Assembly: GCA_003511885.1 (NCBI GenBank)
Contig: DOIX01000324.1
Coordinates: 1 to 14,528, forward strand
Reading direction: 5' to 3'
Source: Cyanobacteria bacterium UBA11153
Lineage (GTDB): Bacteria; Cyanobacteriota; Cyanobacteriia; Cyanobacteriales; Coleofasciculaceae
DNA: 14,528 bases
Positions 1 through 6,767 of this stretch are shown here, one piece after another; within the stretch, counting starts at the first letter, position 1; each line of letters begins with the position of its first letter. Below the pieces are notes generated by a model, which was not told the origin of the DNA, searched no databases, and saw only the letters and a list, made by a program, of their open reading frames with translations. The translations under genes and the position numbers were made by a program.

Positions 1-2
1 TA

Positions 3-77
3 AATGCGCAGCAGCTTATTAACGGCTATATATCTAAATTAATACGAGGATTAAGAGATGATTTATATCAATACTAG
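3..77 (+). CDS. C-terminal end of an upstream gene (partial)
   Basis: Frame 3 is open from the left edge to a TAG at 75-77 and gives 24 residues ending ISKLIRGLRDDLYQY, a charged helical-looking tail. It overlaps the start of the dynamin-like GTPase by 20 bases, the spacing expected of translationally coupled operon genes. The fragment is too short to assign a family. The overlap and strand suggest that it belongs to the same transcription unit as the GTPases. It could be a chance open frame, because a stop-free run of this length is not rare. Confidence 0.45.
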   Translation, partial: NAQQLINGYISKLIRGLRDDLYQY

Positions 78-2265
78 TAGGGTAGAGCAAATTACTAATA
101 TCATTCAGCAACGCCAACCTCTAGGAGAAAAAATTACCAAAATCGAAGCTAATCTCATATCTCTAGCTGCTGCGCTACATCGCCTAGAAAACCATCGCAA
201 TCAATTACTAACGAAAGTAGAGGATGCCAATAGCTTGGTACGTCTTAATAAAATTGATTTCTCCTCTATTTTTCTATTAATTTCTTCGGTATTGGTACAA
301 GTTAAGAAGCTACAATCCCGATGCTCTCGCGATACTATTAATATAGGTGTGGTGGGACGTGCTAGACAAGGTAAAAGTCGCTTGTTGCAAAGTTTGACTG
401 GGTTGACTTCTGGGGAAATTCCTGATGGGGATAGGCAACATTGTACTGGTGTCCGCAGTACTATTTATCATTGTCCAGGTGTGGAAACTTATGGCGAGGT
501 TTGGTTTCATACAGAAGTGTCTTTTCTTGATGAGGTAATTTATCCTTATTACGATAAGTTGGAGTTGGGGGCAAAACCGATTACTTTGGGGGAATTTGGA
601 CGAAATTCTTTGCCTCCTCTGCCCCATAATTTACCGGGATATGCTCAACCTGGGGCAATGTACGAACATTTGGGTAGGTATCATCTTAATTGGGAAAGGT
701 ATCGCTATCTTTTGGAAGAAGCTTCGCCGCGACGGATTACTAGAGAGGAAATTCGGGAATATGTGGCTCAGGATACTAGGGATGGGGAAAGGGTATTTTT
801 TAATTACTTGGCAGTGAAGGAGGTGAAAATTATCTGTAATTTCCCTAATTCAGATGTGGGGCAAATTGCTTTGGTGGATATGCCGGGATTGGGCGATACG
901 GGTTTGGGGGATGAGGCAAGATTGGTGAAAACTTTGGGGGAAGATGTGGATGCGGTGTTATTAATCCGGATGCCGAAATCATCGGGAGATTATTGGGCGG
1001 ATGTTGATGTGCGTCTTTATGATACGGCGCGGAGTGCTTTGGTGGAGTTACCGATTGATAAATGGTGTTTCCTGATTCTCAATCGCACTGCCGCTAATTC
1101 TAAAAATGGCGATAATTTCCAGAATTGTCAGGATCTTTTGGGTAGTATTAAGGAGAAACATATTAATGTGGTAGAAAGCGCGATCGCAAATTGTGCGGAT
1201 TCTGATGCTGCTGGTGAAATTTTAGATCGAGTTCTTGATTATTTAGCAGCTAACATCGCTACTCTAGATCGAGAATATACCTCTTCTTGTCAAGAAAGTC
1301 TCTGTCAAATGGAAAATTCCATACAGATAGAATTAGATAAAGCCCGTAAAGCCTTAAATTCTCTAGGCGATAAGGATAACTGGTTTCCTCTCTTCCTCCA
1401 ACTATTCGATATCCTCTGGGATAATCTCACTAGCAGTTTAGAGGAATTACTGAGAAATTTAAAGGCAGACAGAGATAGAGAAGATGGAGAATTTAAAGCA
1501 CAAGTCGCCGCCGCCATTGAAACTTGCCGCCAAGATACCGGAATACCCAGTATAGAAGAAATTGAAACCAGACGCGATCGCACTGGCGGCTATCCCAATG
1601 CCTACTATCAATACCTAAACGAAATCCGCGCCCATCTCTCCCAACACTTCCTTGCCTTAGATAAAGGATTAAAACAAAGCATCCAACAAGTAAAATCCCA
1701 AATAGCCGATATTTTAATAAAAGATGGAAACTTAGACAGCTTAAGCAAAACCAGAGGCTCCGAATTAATTAACGCGATCGCTTCCCTACTTCCCGAAGAT
1801 GCCCCTAAACTAAAATTAGGCTTCCAAATCCTTTCCGAATTTGACCTATCCTATCGCGGCTTAATCCAACACCGCATCCGCCGACACTTAGACAGACTCA
1901 CTCCCGACGAAACCAACCTTACCCTATCCAAATCTCCATCAGCTCGAGAAATTGCCGATAATCTCCAAACCCTCCACGCCGAAACACTTTACAACTGTGA
2001 AACCGCCTTAGAAGACTTACTGTGCGAACCCAGTCAAGCCGCATTTGCTATAGTGGAAGAATTTGTAGATCGGATCCTCCGTGCAGAAGGAGTTAAAATA
2101 GAATGGCGCATCTTCCTGGAAAGATACCGCAGTCAAATCTGGCAGAAAGAATTTCAGCAATATTGCGATCGCGCCCGAATTAGACAAGAATGGTTACATT
2201 CGCTAGAATTAGCCGAAAATGCTAATCAGTGGACAGTTGACAGTGGACAGTTGACAATTATTTGA
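58..2265 (+). CDS. Dynamin-like large GTPase
   Basis: This is a probable membrane- or polymer-associated GTPase of the bacterial dynamin-like type. Residues 1-90 look helical or coiled-coil and include a hydrophobic stretch around 68-82. The G domain follows: Walker A/G1 GRARQGKS at 100-107, a candidate G2 threonine in TGVRST at 130-135, and G3 DMPG at 274-277. About 140 residues separate G2 and G3, which fits a large GTPase rather than a Ras-sized one. The usual (N/T)KxD G4 is not clear; FLILNRT at 338-344 occupies its place, so base specificity is uncertain. The remainder, about 400-720, is charged and helical, as expected of a stalk. No membrane span is evident. The ATG is preceded by GAGG at 46-49, a good ribosome site. 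The last residues (WTVDSGQLTII) are encoded by a heptamer repeat and were probably added secondarily. The family assignment is good; the cellular role is unknown. Confidence 0.85.
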   Translation: MIYINTSRVEQITNIIQQRQPLGEKITKIEANLISLAAALHRLENHRNQLLTKVEDANSLVRLNKIDFSSIFLLISSVLVQVKKLQSRCSRDTINIGVVGRARQGKSRLLQSLTGLTSGEIPDGDRQHCTGVRSTIYHCPGVETYGEVWFHTEVSFLDEVIYPYYDKLELGAKPITLGEFGRNSLPPLPHNLPGYAQPGAMYEHLGRYHLNWERYRYLLEEASPRRITREEIREYVAQDTRDGERVFFNYLAVKEVKIICNFPNSDVGQIALVDMPGLGDTGLGDEARLVKTLGEDVDAVLLIRMPKSSGDYWADVDVRLYDTARSALVELPIDKWCFLILNRTAANSKNGDNFQNCQDLLGSIKEKHINVVESAIANCADSDAAGEILDRVLDYLAANIATLDREYTSSCQESLCQMENSIQIELDKARKALNSLGDKDNWFPLFLQLFDILWDNLTSSLEELLRNLKADRDREDGEFKAQVAAAIETCRQDTGIPSIEEIETRRDRTGGYPNAYYQYLNEIRAHLSQHFLALDKGLKQSIQQVKSQIADILIKDGNLDSLSKTRGSELINAIASLLPEDAPKLKLGFQILSEFDLSYRGLIQHRIRRHLDRLTPDETNLTLSKSPSAREIADNLQTLHAETLYNCETALEDLLCEPSQAAFAIVEEFVDRILRAEGVKIEWRIFLERYRSQIWQKEFQQYCDRARIRQEWLHSLELAENANQWTVDSGQLTII
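2227..2254 (+). repeat. Heptamer array CAGTKGA x4 inside the 3' end of the dynamin-like gene
   Basis: Four heptamers alternate CAGTGGA and CAGTTGA, followed by CAATT. They are related to the TTGACAG/TTGATAG arrays elsewhere in the window. The array lies inside the open reading frame and encodes most of the final dozen residues of the GTPase. The TGA in each TTGA falls out of frame, so translation passes through to the stop at 2263-2265. Confidence 0.85.
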
Positions 2266-2310
2266 TGGTAAGCTGCTACGGATTTAAACTGTTTCATTAC
2301 CCATTTGCCA

Positions 2311-3294
2311 ATGCACCAACTTAAAATTACCATGTTAGGACCAAGTGGCGTAGGTAAAACCAGCCTATTAACCGCCATGTACGAACAATTTGAAAGTAAT
2401 ATAGGAAAAACCAACCTCCAACTTACCCCCGACTTAGAAAGTGCCGCATTACTGCAAGAAAGATTAGCCGAATTAAAAACCCTTCCCGATAACTTTGAAA
2501 CCAAAGGCTGGATATCCAGCACAGAAACCTATCGCTCATTTATCTTTGAAATTGGCAGAAAAGGCGCAAAACCATCCCTACAACTCCACTTCCAAGACTA
2601 TCCCGGAGAATATCACGAATCCAAAAGTCCCCGCGAAGACAAAGAAAGAGTAGAAAACTTTCTCAAAGAATCAACTGCCGCGATTATTGCCATCGATACC
2701 CCCGCCTTAATGGAAAAAAATGGACAATGGCACGATTATACTAATCGACAACAACAAATTACCAACCTTTTCCAACGAGTCTATTGCGACTTAGAATCCC
2801 CACGCCTAGTTATCCTAGCACCAGTCCGTTGCGAAAAATATATGGAAAATCCCCAATCCACTGCCAAACTACTCCAGGAGATCGAGGTAGGATATGGTAA
2901 ACTATTAGATTTACTGCGATCGCAAAACTTACTAACCAAAGTTGCTGTAGTAGTCACCCCAGTGCAAACAGTTGGTACAGTAGTCTTTTCCCGAATTGAG
3001 ATAAATAATGGCAAACCCCTATTTATTTTTCGCAAAACTAGCCATGATGCCCAATATAACCCCAAAGATAGCGAACAACCCCTCCGCTACTTATTAAGAT
3101 TTTTATTAAAACTCCATCTCGATACCCGTCAATGGAAATTTTTCAACTTCCTCCGCAATTGGTTGGGTATAGACAATTATCTCAAACTAGCCATTTACGA
3201 ATTTACTAAAGGCTGCAAAACCACAGACGGGTTTACCATATTACAAGGAGAAAACCTCCTCAATATCTCCGGAAATGGTTATTATAGCAGTTGA
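2311..3294 (+). CDS. Small P-loop GTPase with DYPG switch motif
   Basis: This TRAFAC-type GTPase resembles the GTPases of bacterial double-GTPase-like conflict or signalling modules, as judged from motifs only. Numbering from the ATG at 2311, Walker A is GPSGVGKT at 10-17, the G3 motif DYPG is at 96-99 within LHFQDYPGEY, and a hydrophobic strand with IAIDTPAL follows at about 124-133. The NKxD position appears as APVRCEKY at 170-177, a nonstandard G4. A strand with VTPVQTVGTV follows at about 216-225. An in-frame TTG at 2305 exists, but the ATG is the simpler start; neither has a clear Shine-Dalgarno. The gene follows the dynamin-like gene by 45 bases on the same strand, so the two are probably co-transcribed. 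Its stop TGA lies within a TTGATAG heptamer array. It carries no transmembrane segment and likely partners with its neighbours. Confidence 0.85.
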   Translation: MHQLKITMLGPSGVGKTSLLTAMYEQFESNIGKTNLQLTPDLESAALLQERLAELKTLPDNFETKGWISSTETYRSFIFEIGRKGAKPSLQLHFQDYPGEYHESKSPREDKERVENFLKESTAAIIAIDTPALMEKNGQWHDYTNRQQQITNLFQRVYCDLESPRLVILAPVRCEKYMENPQSTAKLLQEIEVGYGKLLDLLRSQNLLTKVAVVVTPVQTVGTVVFSRIEINNGKPLFIFRKTSHDAQYNPKDSEQPLRYLLRFLLKLHLDTRQWKFFNFLRNWLGIDNYLKLAIYEFTKGCKTTDGFTILQGENLLNISGNGYYSS

Positions 3295-3342
3295 TAGTTG
3301 ATAGTTGATAGTTGATAATTACTCAGATTTGCTGTCAATTAT
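3291..3342 (+). repeat. Composite heptamer element, copy 1 (TTGATAG array plus TTACTCAGATT core)
   Basis: Three TTGATAG units and one TTGATAA (3291-3318) run into the core TTACTCAGATT (3319-3329), then CTGTCAATTATC. GATAATT (3314-3320) and AATTATC (3336-3342) are perfect 7-base inverted arms around the core. The first unit supplies the stop codon of the small GTPase gene. A second copy lies in reverse orientation at 6677-6738. Confidence 0.8.
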
Positions 3343-3467
3343 CCATTAGAGATAATTGCAGTCAAGGTTTCAGACTTATACAGCAAGCCCTAATTGTAGA
3401 TTAATAAAAAAATCCCATAACCCAAACCAACTTAATCAACAAACCTACACCCCAAACACCCATATAC

Positions 3468-3506
3468 CCTTTGCGCACCTTTGCGGAAACCTTTGCGCCC
3501 TTTGCG
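3468..3506. repeat. CCTTTGCG x4 short repeat
   Basis: CCTTTGCG occurs at 3468, 3478, 3490 and 3499, spaced 10, 12 and 9 bases, and is followed by an A-run. Read on the minus strand it gives an AKGAK/AKVRK-like peptide inside a 62-codon open frame, which is not convincing as a gene. It sits in the 259-base gap between the small GTPase and the tail-anchored protein. It looks like a dispersed intergenic repeat of this genome; its function is unknown. Confidence 0.75.
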
Positions 3507-3553
3507 TTAAAAAAAAAGCCCAATAATTCCAACCAAAGACTAAATGTAAAAAA

Positions 3554-4333
3554 ATGAAAATTTATATTCAAAGTCGCGGATTTACCCAAGAAAATGGCTA
3601 CCGTTGGTTACCGGAAATGCCATATATTCTGACAAATGAATCAGTCTTAGAAAAAATCCAAGTAGAAGCCCCATCCCTAGTCTTAAGAAGATACGACAAG
3701 AGATTATTACTCCTGATTACAGGAATCCAATCTAACAGAAAAGATTTTCGCGATCGCAATATCCGTAATTCTGTAGCCTGGGTTACAACAGACACGCAGC
3801 ATCACGAGCGACAATTACGCGCGATCGCAATTATAGCTTTACGAGACTGGAATTCCCTGTGCGAGGAAATTAATCGCACTATCGAGTTTGACGCTAGAGA
3901 TGGCTTTCATGTTTTATTGGAAGAGATAAAAGCCTTGCCCATGAAAATTCCATCCTTACCTCAAAGCCAAAATCTCCCTCATGATGAAGAATTAAACGAT
4001 CAAATTAGCAAAAACTTAGAGCAAAGGCAAGAGGAATTAGCAGCCTTACTGGAAAATTATGCTCTCCCCAGAAGAAGTGGCTTTCTCGTTATCGTTACCG
4101 AAATTAAAGGAGAGGAAGCATTAATTCAGGCAAAAGTCTGGCGAGGTTTATCTCGACTCGTCAAGTCAGACAATTGGCAGATAATTGCCAACCGAGTATC
4201 TCGCCCCCCAAAGACTCAACCTGCCATTGATTTTAGCGATTTTGAAGACGATGAGAAGCGCGAAAGCCCATTACCAATCCTGATTGTGAGTGCTATTTTA
4301 ACAGGTATGATGTTACTGGGTATTTTTTTCTAG
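3554..4333 (+). CDS. Unrecognised protein with C-terminal membrane anchor
   Basis: I do not recognise a named family. The 259-residue product starts MKIYIQSRGF, has a mixed alpha/beta-looking domain to about residue 130, a Glu/Gln-rich helical linker (about 140-168, NLEQRQEELAALLENYA), and a second short domain with FLVIVTEIKGEEALIQAKVWRG at about 177-198. An acidic linker (DFSDFEDDEKRE) precedes one hydrophobic segment at 239-258 that ends at the C-terminus, so it is probably tail-anchored with the bulk in the cytoplasm. No catalytic motif is apparent. It lies 259 bases downstream of the small GTPase on the same strand, so it may be the membrane partner of the GTPase pair. That role is inference from position only. 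Two HIP1 sites lie within it. No ribosome site is clear upstream of the ATG. Confidence 0.8.
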   Translation: MKIYIQSRGFTQENGYRWLPEMPYILTNESVLEKIQVEAPSLVLRRYDKRLLLLITGIQSNRKDFRDRNIRNSVAWVTTDTQHHERQLRAIAIIALRDWNSLCEEINRTIEFDARDGFHVLLEEIKALPMKIPSLPQSQNLPHDEELNDQISKNLEQRQEELAALLENYALPRRSGFLVIVTEIKGEEALIQAKVWRGLSRLVKSDNWQIIANRVSRPPKTQPAIDFSDFEDDEKRESPLPILIVSAILTGMMLLGIFF

Positions 4334-4390
4334 CGATAAGCTACTACCCATTAACCCTTGTTTGATAAACGGTTTGATTTCCATTAAATA

Positions 4391-4460
4391 ACTGTCAACT
4401 GTCAACTATCAACTGTCAACTGTCAACTGTCAACTATCAACTGTCAACTATCAACTGCTA
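4391..4460. repeat. Heptamer array ACTRTCA x9 at a convergent gene junction
   Basis: Nine uninterrupted heptamers, ACTGTCA (six) or ACTATCA (three), run from 4391 to 4453, with a degenerate tenth (ACTGCTA) to 4460. On the minus strand this reads TGACAGT/TGATAGT, and one unit supplies the TGA stop (4444-4446) of the pentapeptide gene. The array fills most of the 110-base gap between convergent genes. It is the same family as the array at 3291, in the opposite orientation. No spacers are present, so it is not CRISPR. Confidence 0.9.
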
Positions 4461-5082
4461 AACATGTCCCCGCTAAACATGTTTCCACCAAATTAACACC
4501 ATTAAAATTAGCCTTATCCAACTCAGCGCAAAGCAAATTTGCACCTGTCAGAATTGCACCAGCTAAATTTGCCCCTCGTAAATCCGCCTCCTCCAAATTT
4601 GCCTCAGTTAAATTTGCCCCTTGTAAGTTAGCCAAAGCAAGATTAGCACCTTGGAGATTAGCCTTATTTAGATTAGCACCCCGCAAATCAGCACCTCGGA
4701 AATCTACCCCTTGTAAATTAACTTCTGTCAGATTAGCGCCACTCAAAAATGCTCCAACCAAAGAAGCTTGAGTTAGCTTTGCCCCTATTAAATTAGCACC
4801 TCGCAGATTGCTACCTCGCAAGTCTGCCTCTGTTAAATCCGCTTGCATCAAATTCGCCCCCAAACAATTTGCCCGTAAATCGGCAGAGTTAAGAGAAGCA
4901 CCTATAAGTTTTGCCCCATCAAGACAGGCACCACTAAGATTAGCGCCAGATAAATTAGTCCCTACCAAACTAGCACCCGCCAGGTTAACTTTTTCTAAGT
5001 TACTGCCAGCCAGGTTTTCATCGTCTAAATCTACTCCTGATAGATTTTTGATTTTACCTACACGAATTTCTTCTATTTCCAT
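4444..5082 (-). CDS. Pentapeptide-repeat protein (right-handed beta-helix)
   Basis: Almost the whole 212-residue product is A(D/N)LXX pentapeptide repeat. Central Leu/Phe residues fall every five positions from L14 to L74 and again from L78 to L208, about 40 repeats or roughly ten coils of a four-sided beta-helix. One interval, L74 to L78 (LGANL), is four residues, a single register slip that divides the helix into blocks of 13 and 27 repeats. There is no signal peptide, membrane span or extra domain, so it is probably cytosolic. Such proteins are abundant in cyanobacteria and mostly of unknown role. The gene lies 69 bases downstream of the DICT sensor gene on the same strand, so co-transcription is plausible. 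No Shine-Dalgarno is visible before the ATG. The final VDS and the stop come from the heptamer array. Confidence 0.93.
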   Translation of the reverse strand: MEIEEIRVGKIKNLSGVDLDDENLAGSNLEKVNLAGASLVGTNLSGANLSGACLDGAKLIGASLNSADLRANCLGANLMQADLTEADLRGSNLRGANLIGAKLTQASLVGAFLSGANLTEVNLQGVDFRGADLRGANLNKANLQGANLALANLQGANLTEANLEEADLRGANLAGAILTGANLLCAELDKANFNGVNLVETCLAGTCLAVDS

Positions 5083-5087
5083 AAATT

Positions 5088-5108
5088 GTCATTAGTCATT
5101 AGTCATTT
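5088..5108. repeat. Heptamer array GTCATTA x3
   Basis: Two perfect GTCATTA units and one GTCATTT lie immediately upstream of the pentapeptide gene start. On the minus strand they read TAATGAC, with stops in the leader just before the ATG. The array occupies the place where a ribosome-binding site would be expected. Confidence 0.75.
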
Positions 5109-5130
5109 GTTGTTGGTTTTGACTTTTTTT

Positions 5131-5158
5131 CTATTCCCTATTCCCTACTCCCTATTCC
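5131..5158. repeat. Heptamer array CTAYTCC x4
   Basis: Four units are present: CTATTCC, CTATTCC, CTACTCC, CTATTCC. On the minus strand they read GGAATAG/GGAGTAG, each with an in-phase-capable TAG. The last unit supplies the stop (5152-5154) of the DICT gene. The same family appears as TAGGGAA/TAGGGAG at 13384. Confidence 0.8.
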
Positions 5159-6537
5159 TCATGAGAATCCAATAACCACATACCTGCGGCAATTTTAGGT
5201 TGATTTGCAGGTAAAATCATGCCCTGAGACATACCAATTACTAATAATTCCAAAGCTTCAACTAATTTAGGATCGAATATATTACCAGCTCTTGCCTGAC
5301 AATAGACTAGTCCATTAAATAGAAAATTTTCAGCCGACTTATTAGCAGAAACTTGATACTGAAACGTAGCAATTAAGCCTAGAATTCTCGATTCTAAAGG
5401 AATGGCATCATAAGCCAAGCCATCAGGTTTTCCCGTACCATCCCAATATTCCGATTGGTGATTTATAATATTGGCAATCGCTTGTAACTGTGGCATCACC
5501 CGCAAGACTGATGCCTTGGGTATTACATCTTTCTGCTGCACTAATTCTTCCTGAATCCTTGACTTGAGAGGATCGATAAATTCCTCAACCCCAGAAAAAG
5601 ATGCTAAACGATGTAATAATCCAGCCAAACGTAAACGTTTAATTTGCCATACAGGTAAATCCAATAACTGCCCCATTGCTTCCGATAATGAAGCGACTTC
5701 TGCGGCTGCCATCGGATTAATCGCATCAGCTTTATCAATAAGTTGTGCCATCCGTAAAAATGCCTGGATTTCATTAGATATCAGATTATTATCCAAAGCT
5801 TGCTCGTGGCTGGGTAAAATATTAATTGTATCCTCCCCAACTTGATGTAAATCTTGATGAAAACGTTCCAAATAATCCACCACGAGAGATACCACCAATC
5901 CAATATTATCCCGTTGCCTAGTACCAAAATTAGCCGTAATTTCTTCGACTTGTTTAGTTAAGAGAGCTTGTAACTCTTGATTGTAACTGCCAATGTGCGC
6001 GATCGCTAAATTTACCGTCTCCCGCACCAATTCCGCCTCAAAAGTCCAAAACCCGTAAAATTTCCGCTCTCTGTCATTTTCTGGAATGCCAGAAATCCCA
6101 TAATCGGCAGCAGATAATTCTTGACATAATACCATAGCAGTGTATGTCTCTGATAAAATAATCAAGTGCCATTCTTGAGCCACCGGATCGGATGGAGCCA
6201 AAGGTACTAGCGCCACATTAGCTAACTGACTAGTCGGATGGTGGGCAAAACCACCCTCTGGTGTCGCTAAAATAACTATTTGAGCAGCTTTTTTCGCAAT
6301 TTCGCCATAACGATTTGCTTCTTCGAGATACCACTTCCCTTTTTGGAAAGCGGTAATCATCAGAGGGTTGCCTGCTGATTCCAGGATAAAGTCTTCCAGG
6401 GCATGACAGAGAGCGACCAGGGTATGCTTGTAATATACCCCAAAATTAAGCGGTCTTTTCCCGCCCCGATGCCTAGTTTCTAACTGTTGTAAAATCGAGC
6501 CTTGTAGCATGGTATTTATAGGTAGACTGACAGACAA
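5152..6537 (-). CDS. DICT sensory domain protein with degenerate HD-GYP domain
   Basis: This is a probable cytoplasmic sensor. Residues about 20-200 match the DICT domain seen in cyanobacterial signalling proteins: ALCHALEDFIL (42-52), PLMITAFQKG (58-67), AQEWHLIIL (120-128) and FYGFWTF (160-166). A linker leads to an HD-GYP-like domain at about 255-440, with LLHRL at 307-311, HQSEYWDGTGKP at 360-371, IPLESRILGLI (379-389) and FDPKLVEAL (421-429). Canonical HD-GYP proteins hydrolyse cyclic di-GMP with an HD dyad, an HH pair and a GYP loop. Here HD is HR (310), HH is HQ (361) and GYP is GKP, so metal binding and catalysis are probably lost and a regulatory role is likely. A second in-frame ATG ends at 6510, nine residues in; neither start has a clear ribosome site. 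The gene is divergent from the CHASE kinase. Confidence 0.85.
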   Translation of the reverse strand: MSVSLPINTMLQGSILQQLETRHRGGKRPLNFGVYYKHTLVALCHALEDFILESAGNPLMITAFQKGKWYLEEANRYGEIAKKAAQIVILATPEGGFAHHPTSQLANVALVPLAPSDPVAQEWHLIILSETYTAMVLCQELSAADYGISGIPENDRERKFYGFWTFEAELVRETVNLAIAHIGSYNQELQALLTKQVEEITANFGTRQRDNIGLVVSLVVDYLERFHQDLHQVGEDTINILPSHEQALDNNLISNEIQAFLRMAQLIDKADAINPMAAAEVASLSEAMGQLLDLPVWQIKRLRLAGLLHRLASFSGVEEFIDPLKSRIQEELVQQKDVIPKASVLRVMPQLQAIANIINHQSEYWDGTGKPDGLAYDAIPLESRILGLIATFQYQVSANKSAENFLFNGLVYCQARAGNIFDPKLVEALELLVIGMSQGMILPANQPKIAAGMWLLDSHEE

Positions 6538-6676
6538 TAATTAACCGAGGGTGCTGGATGAAAGTGAAATAACATATTATCTTTCATCTTTGATATTTTA
6601 CACTTTCCAAATAAATTTAATTTTTGCTCCTTGATGCTTCTGCCTTCACAATGTATCTTATAGCAACCGCTACATA

Positions 6677-6738
6677 ACAGTTGACAATGGACAGGAGTCT
6701 AATCTGAGTAACTGTCAACTATCAACTGTCAACTATCC
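6677..6738 (-). repeat. Composite heptamer element, copy 2 (inverted)
   Basis: Read on the minus strand it carries four heptamers of the TTGAYAG family, the core TTACTCAGATT (6711-6701) and then an inverted heptamer segment, the same order as copy 1 at 3291. AGTTGACA (6679-6686) and TGTCAACT (6713-6720) are perfect 8-base inverted arms around the core. It lies in the divergent gap between the DICT gene and the CHASE kinase, 29 bases before the kinase start. Confidence 0.75.
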
Positions 6739-6767
6739 ACTGCAATATCTTTAGCATTTCTCCTTTT

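Noticed and set aside
2266..2310. Possible separate leader gene between the two GTPases
   Set aside because: The gap is 45 bases with no start and ribosome site.
3401..3589. 62-codon minus-strand open frame with an AKGAK-like peptide
   Set aside because: It is created by the CCTTTGCG repeat and overlaps the start of the tail-anchored protein gene. It has no ribosome site and its composition is driven by the repeat.
4391..4460. Heptamer array considered as CRISPR
   Set aside because: Units are 7 bases and contiguous with no spacers.
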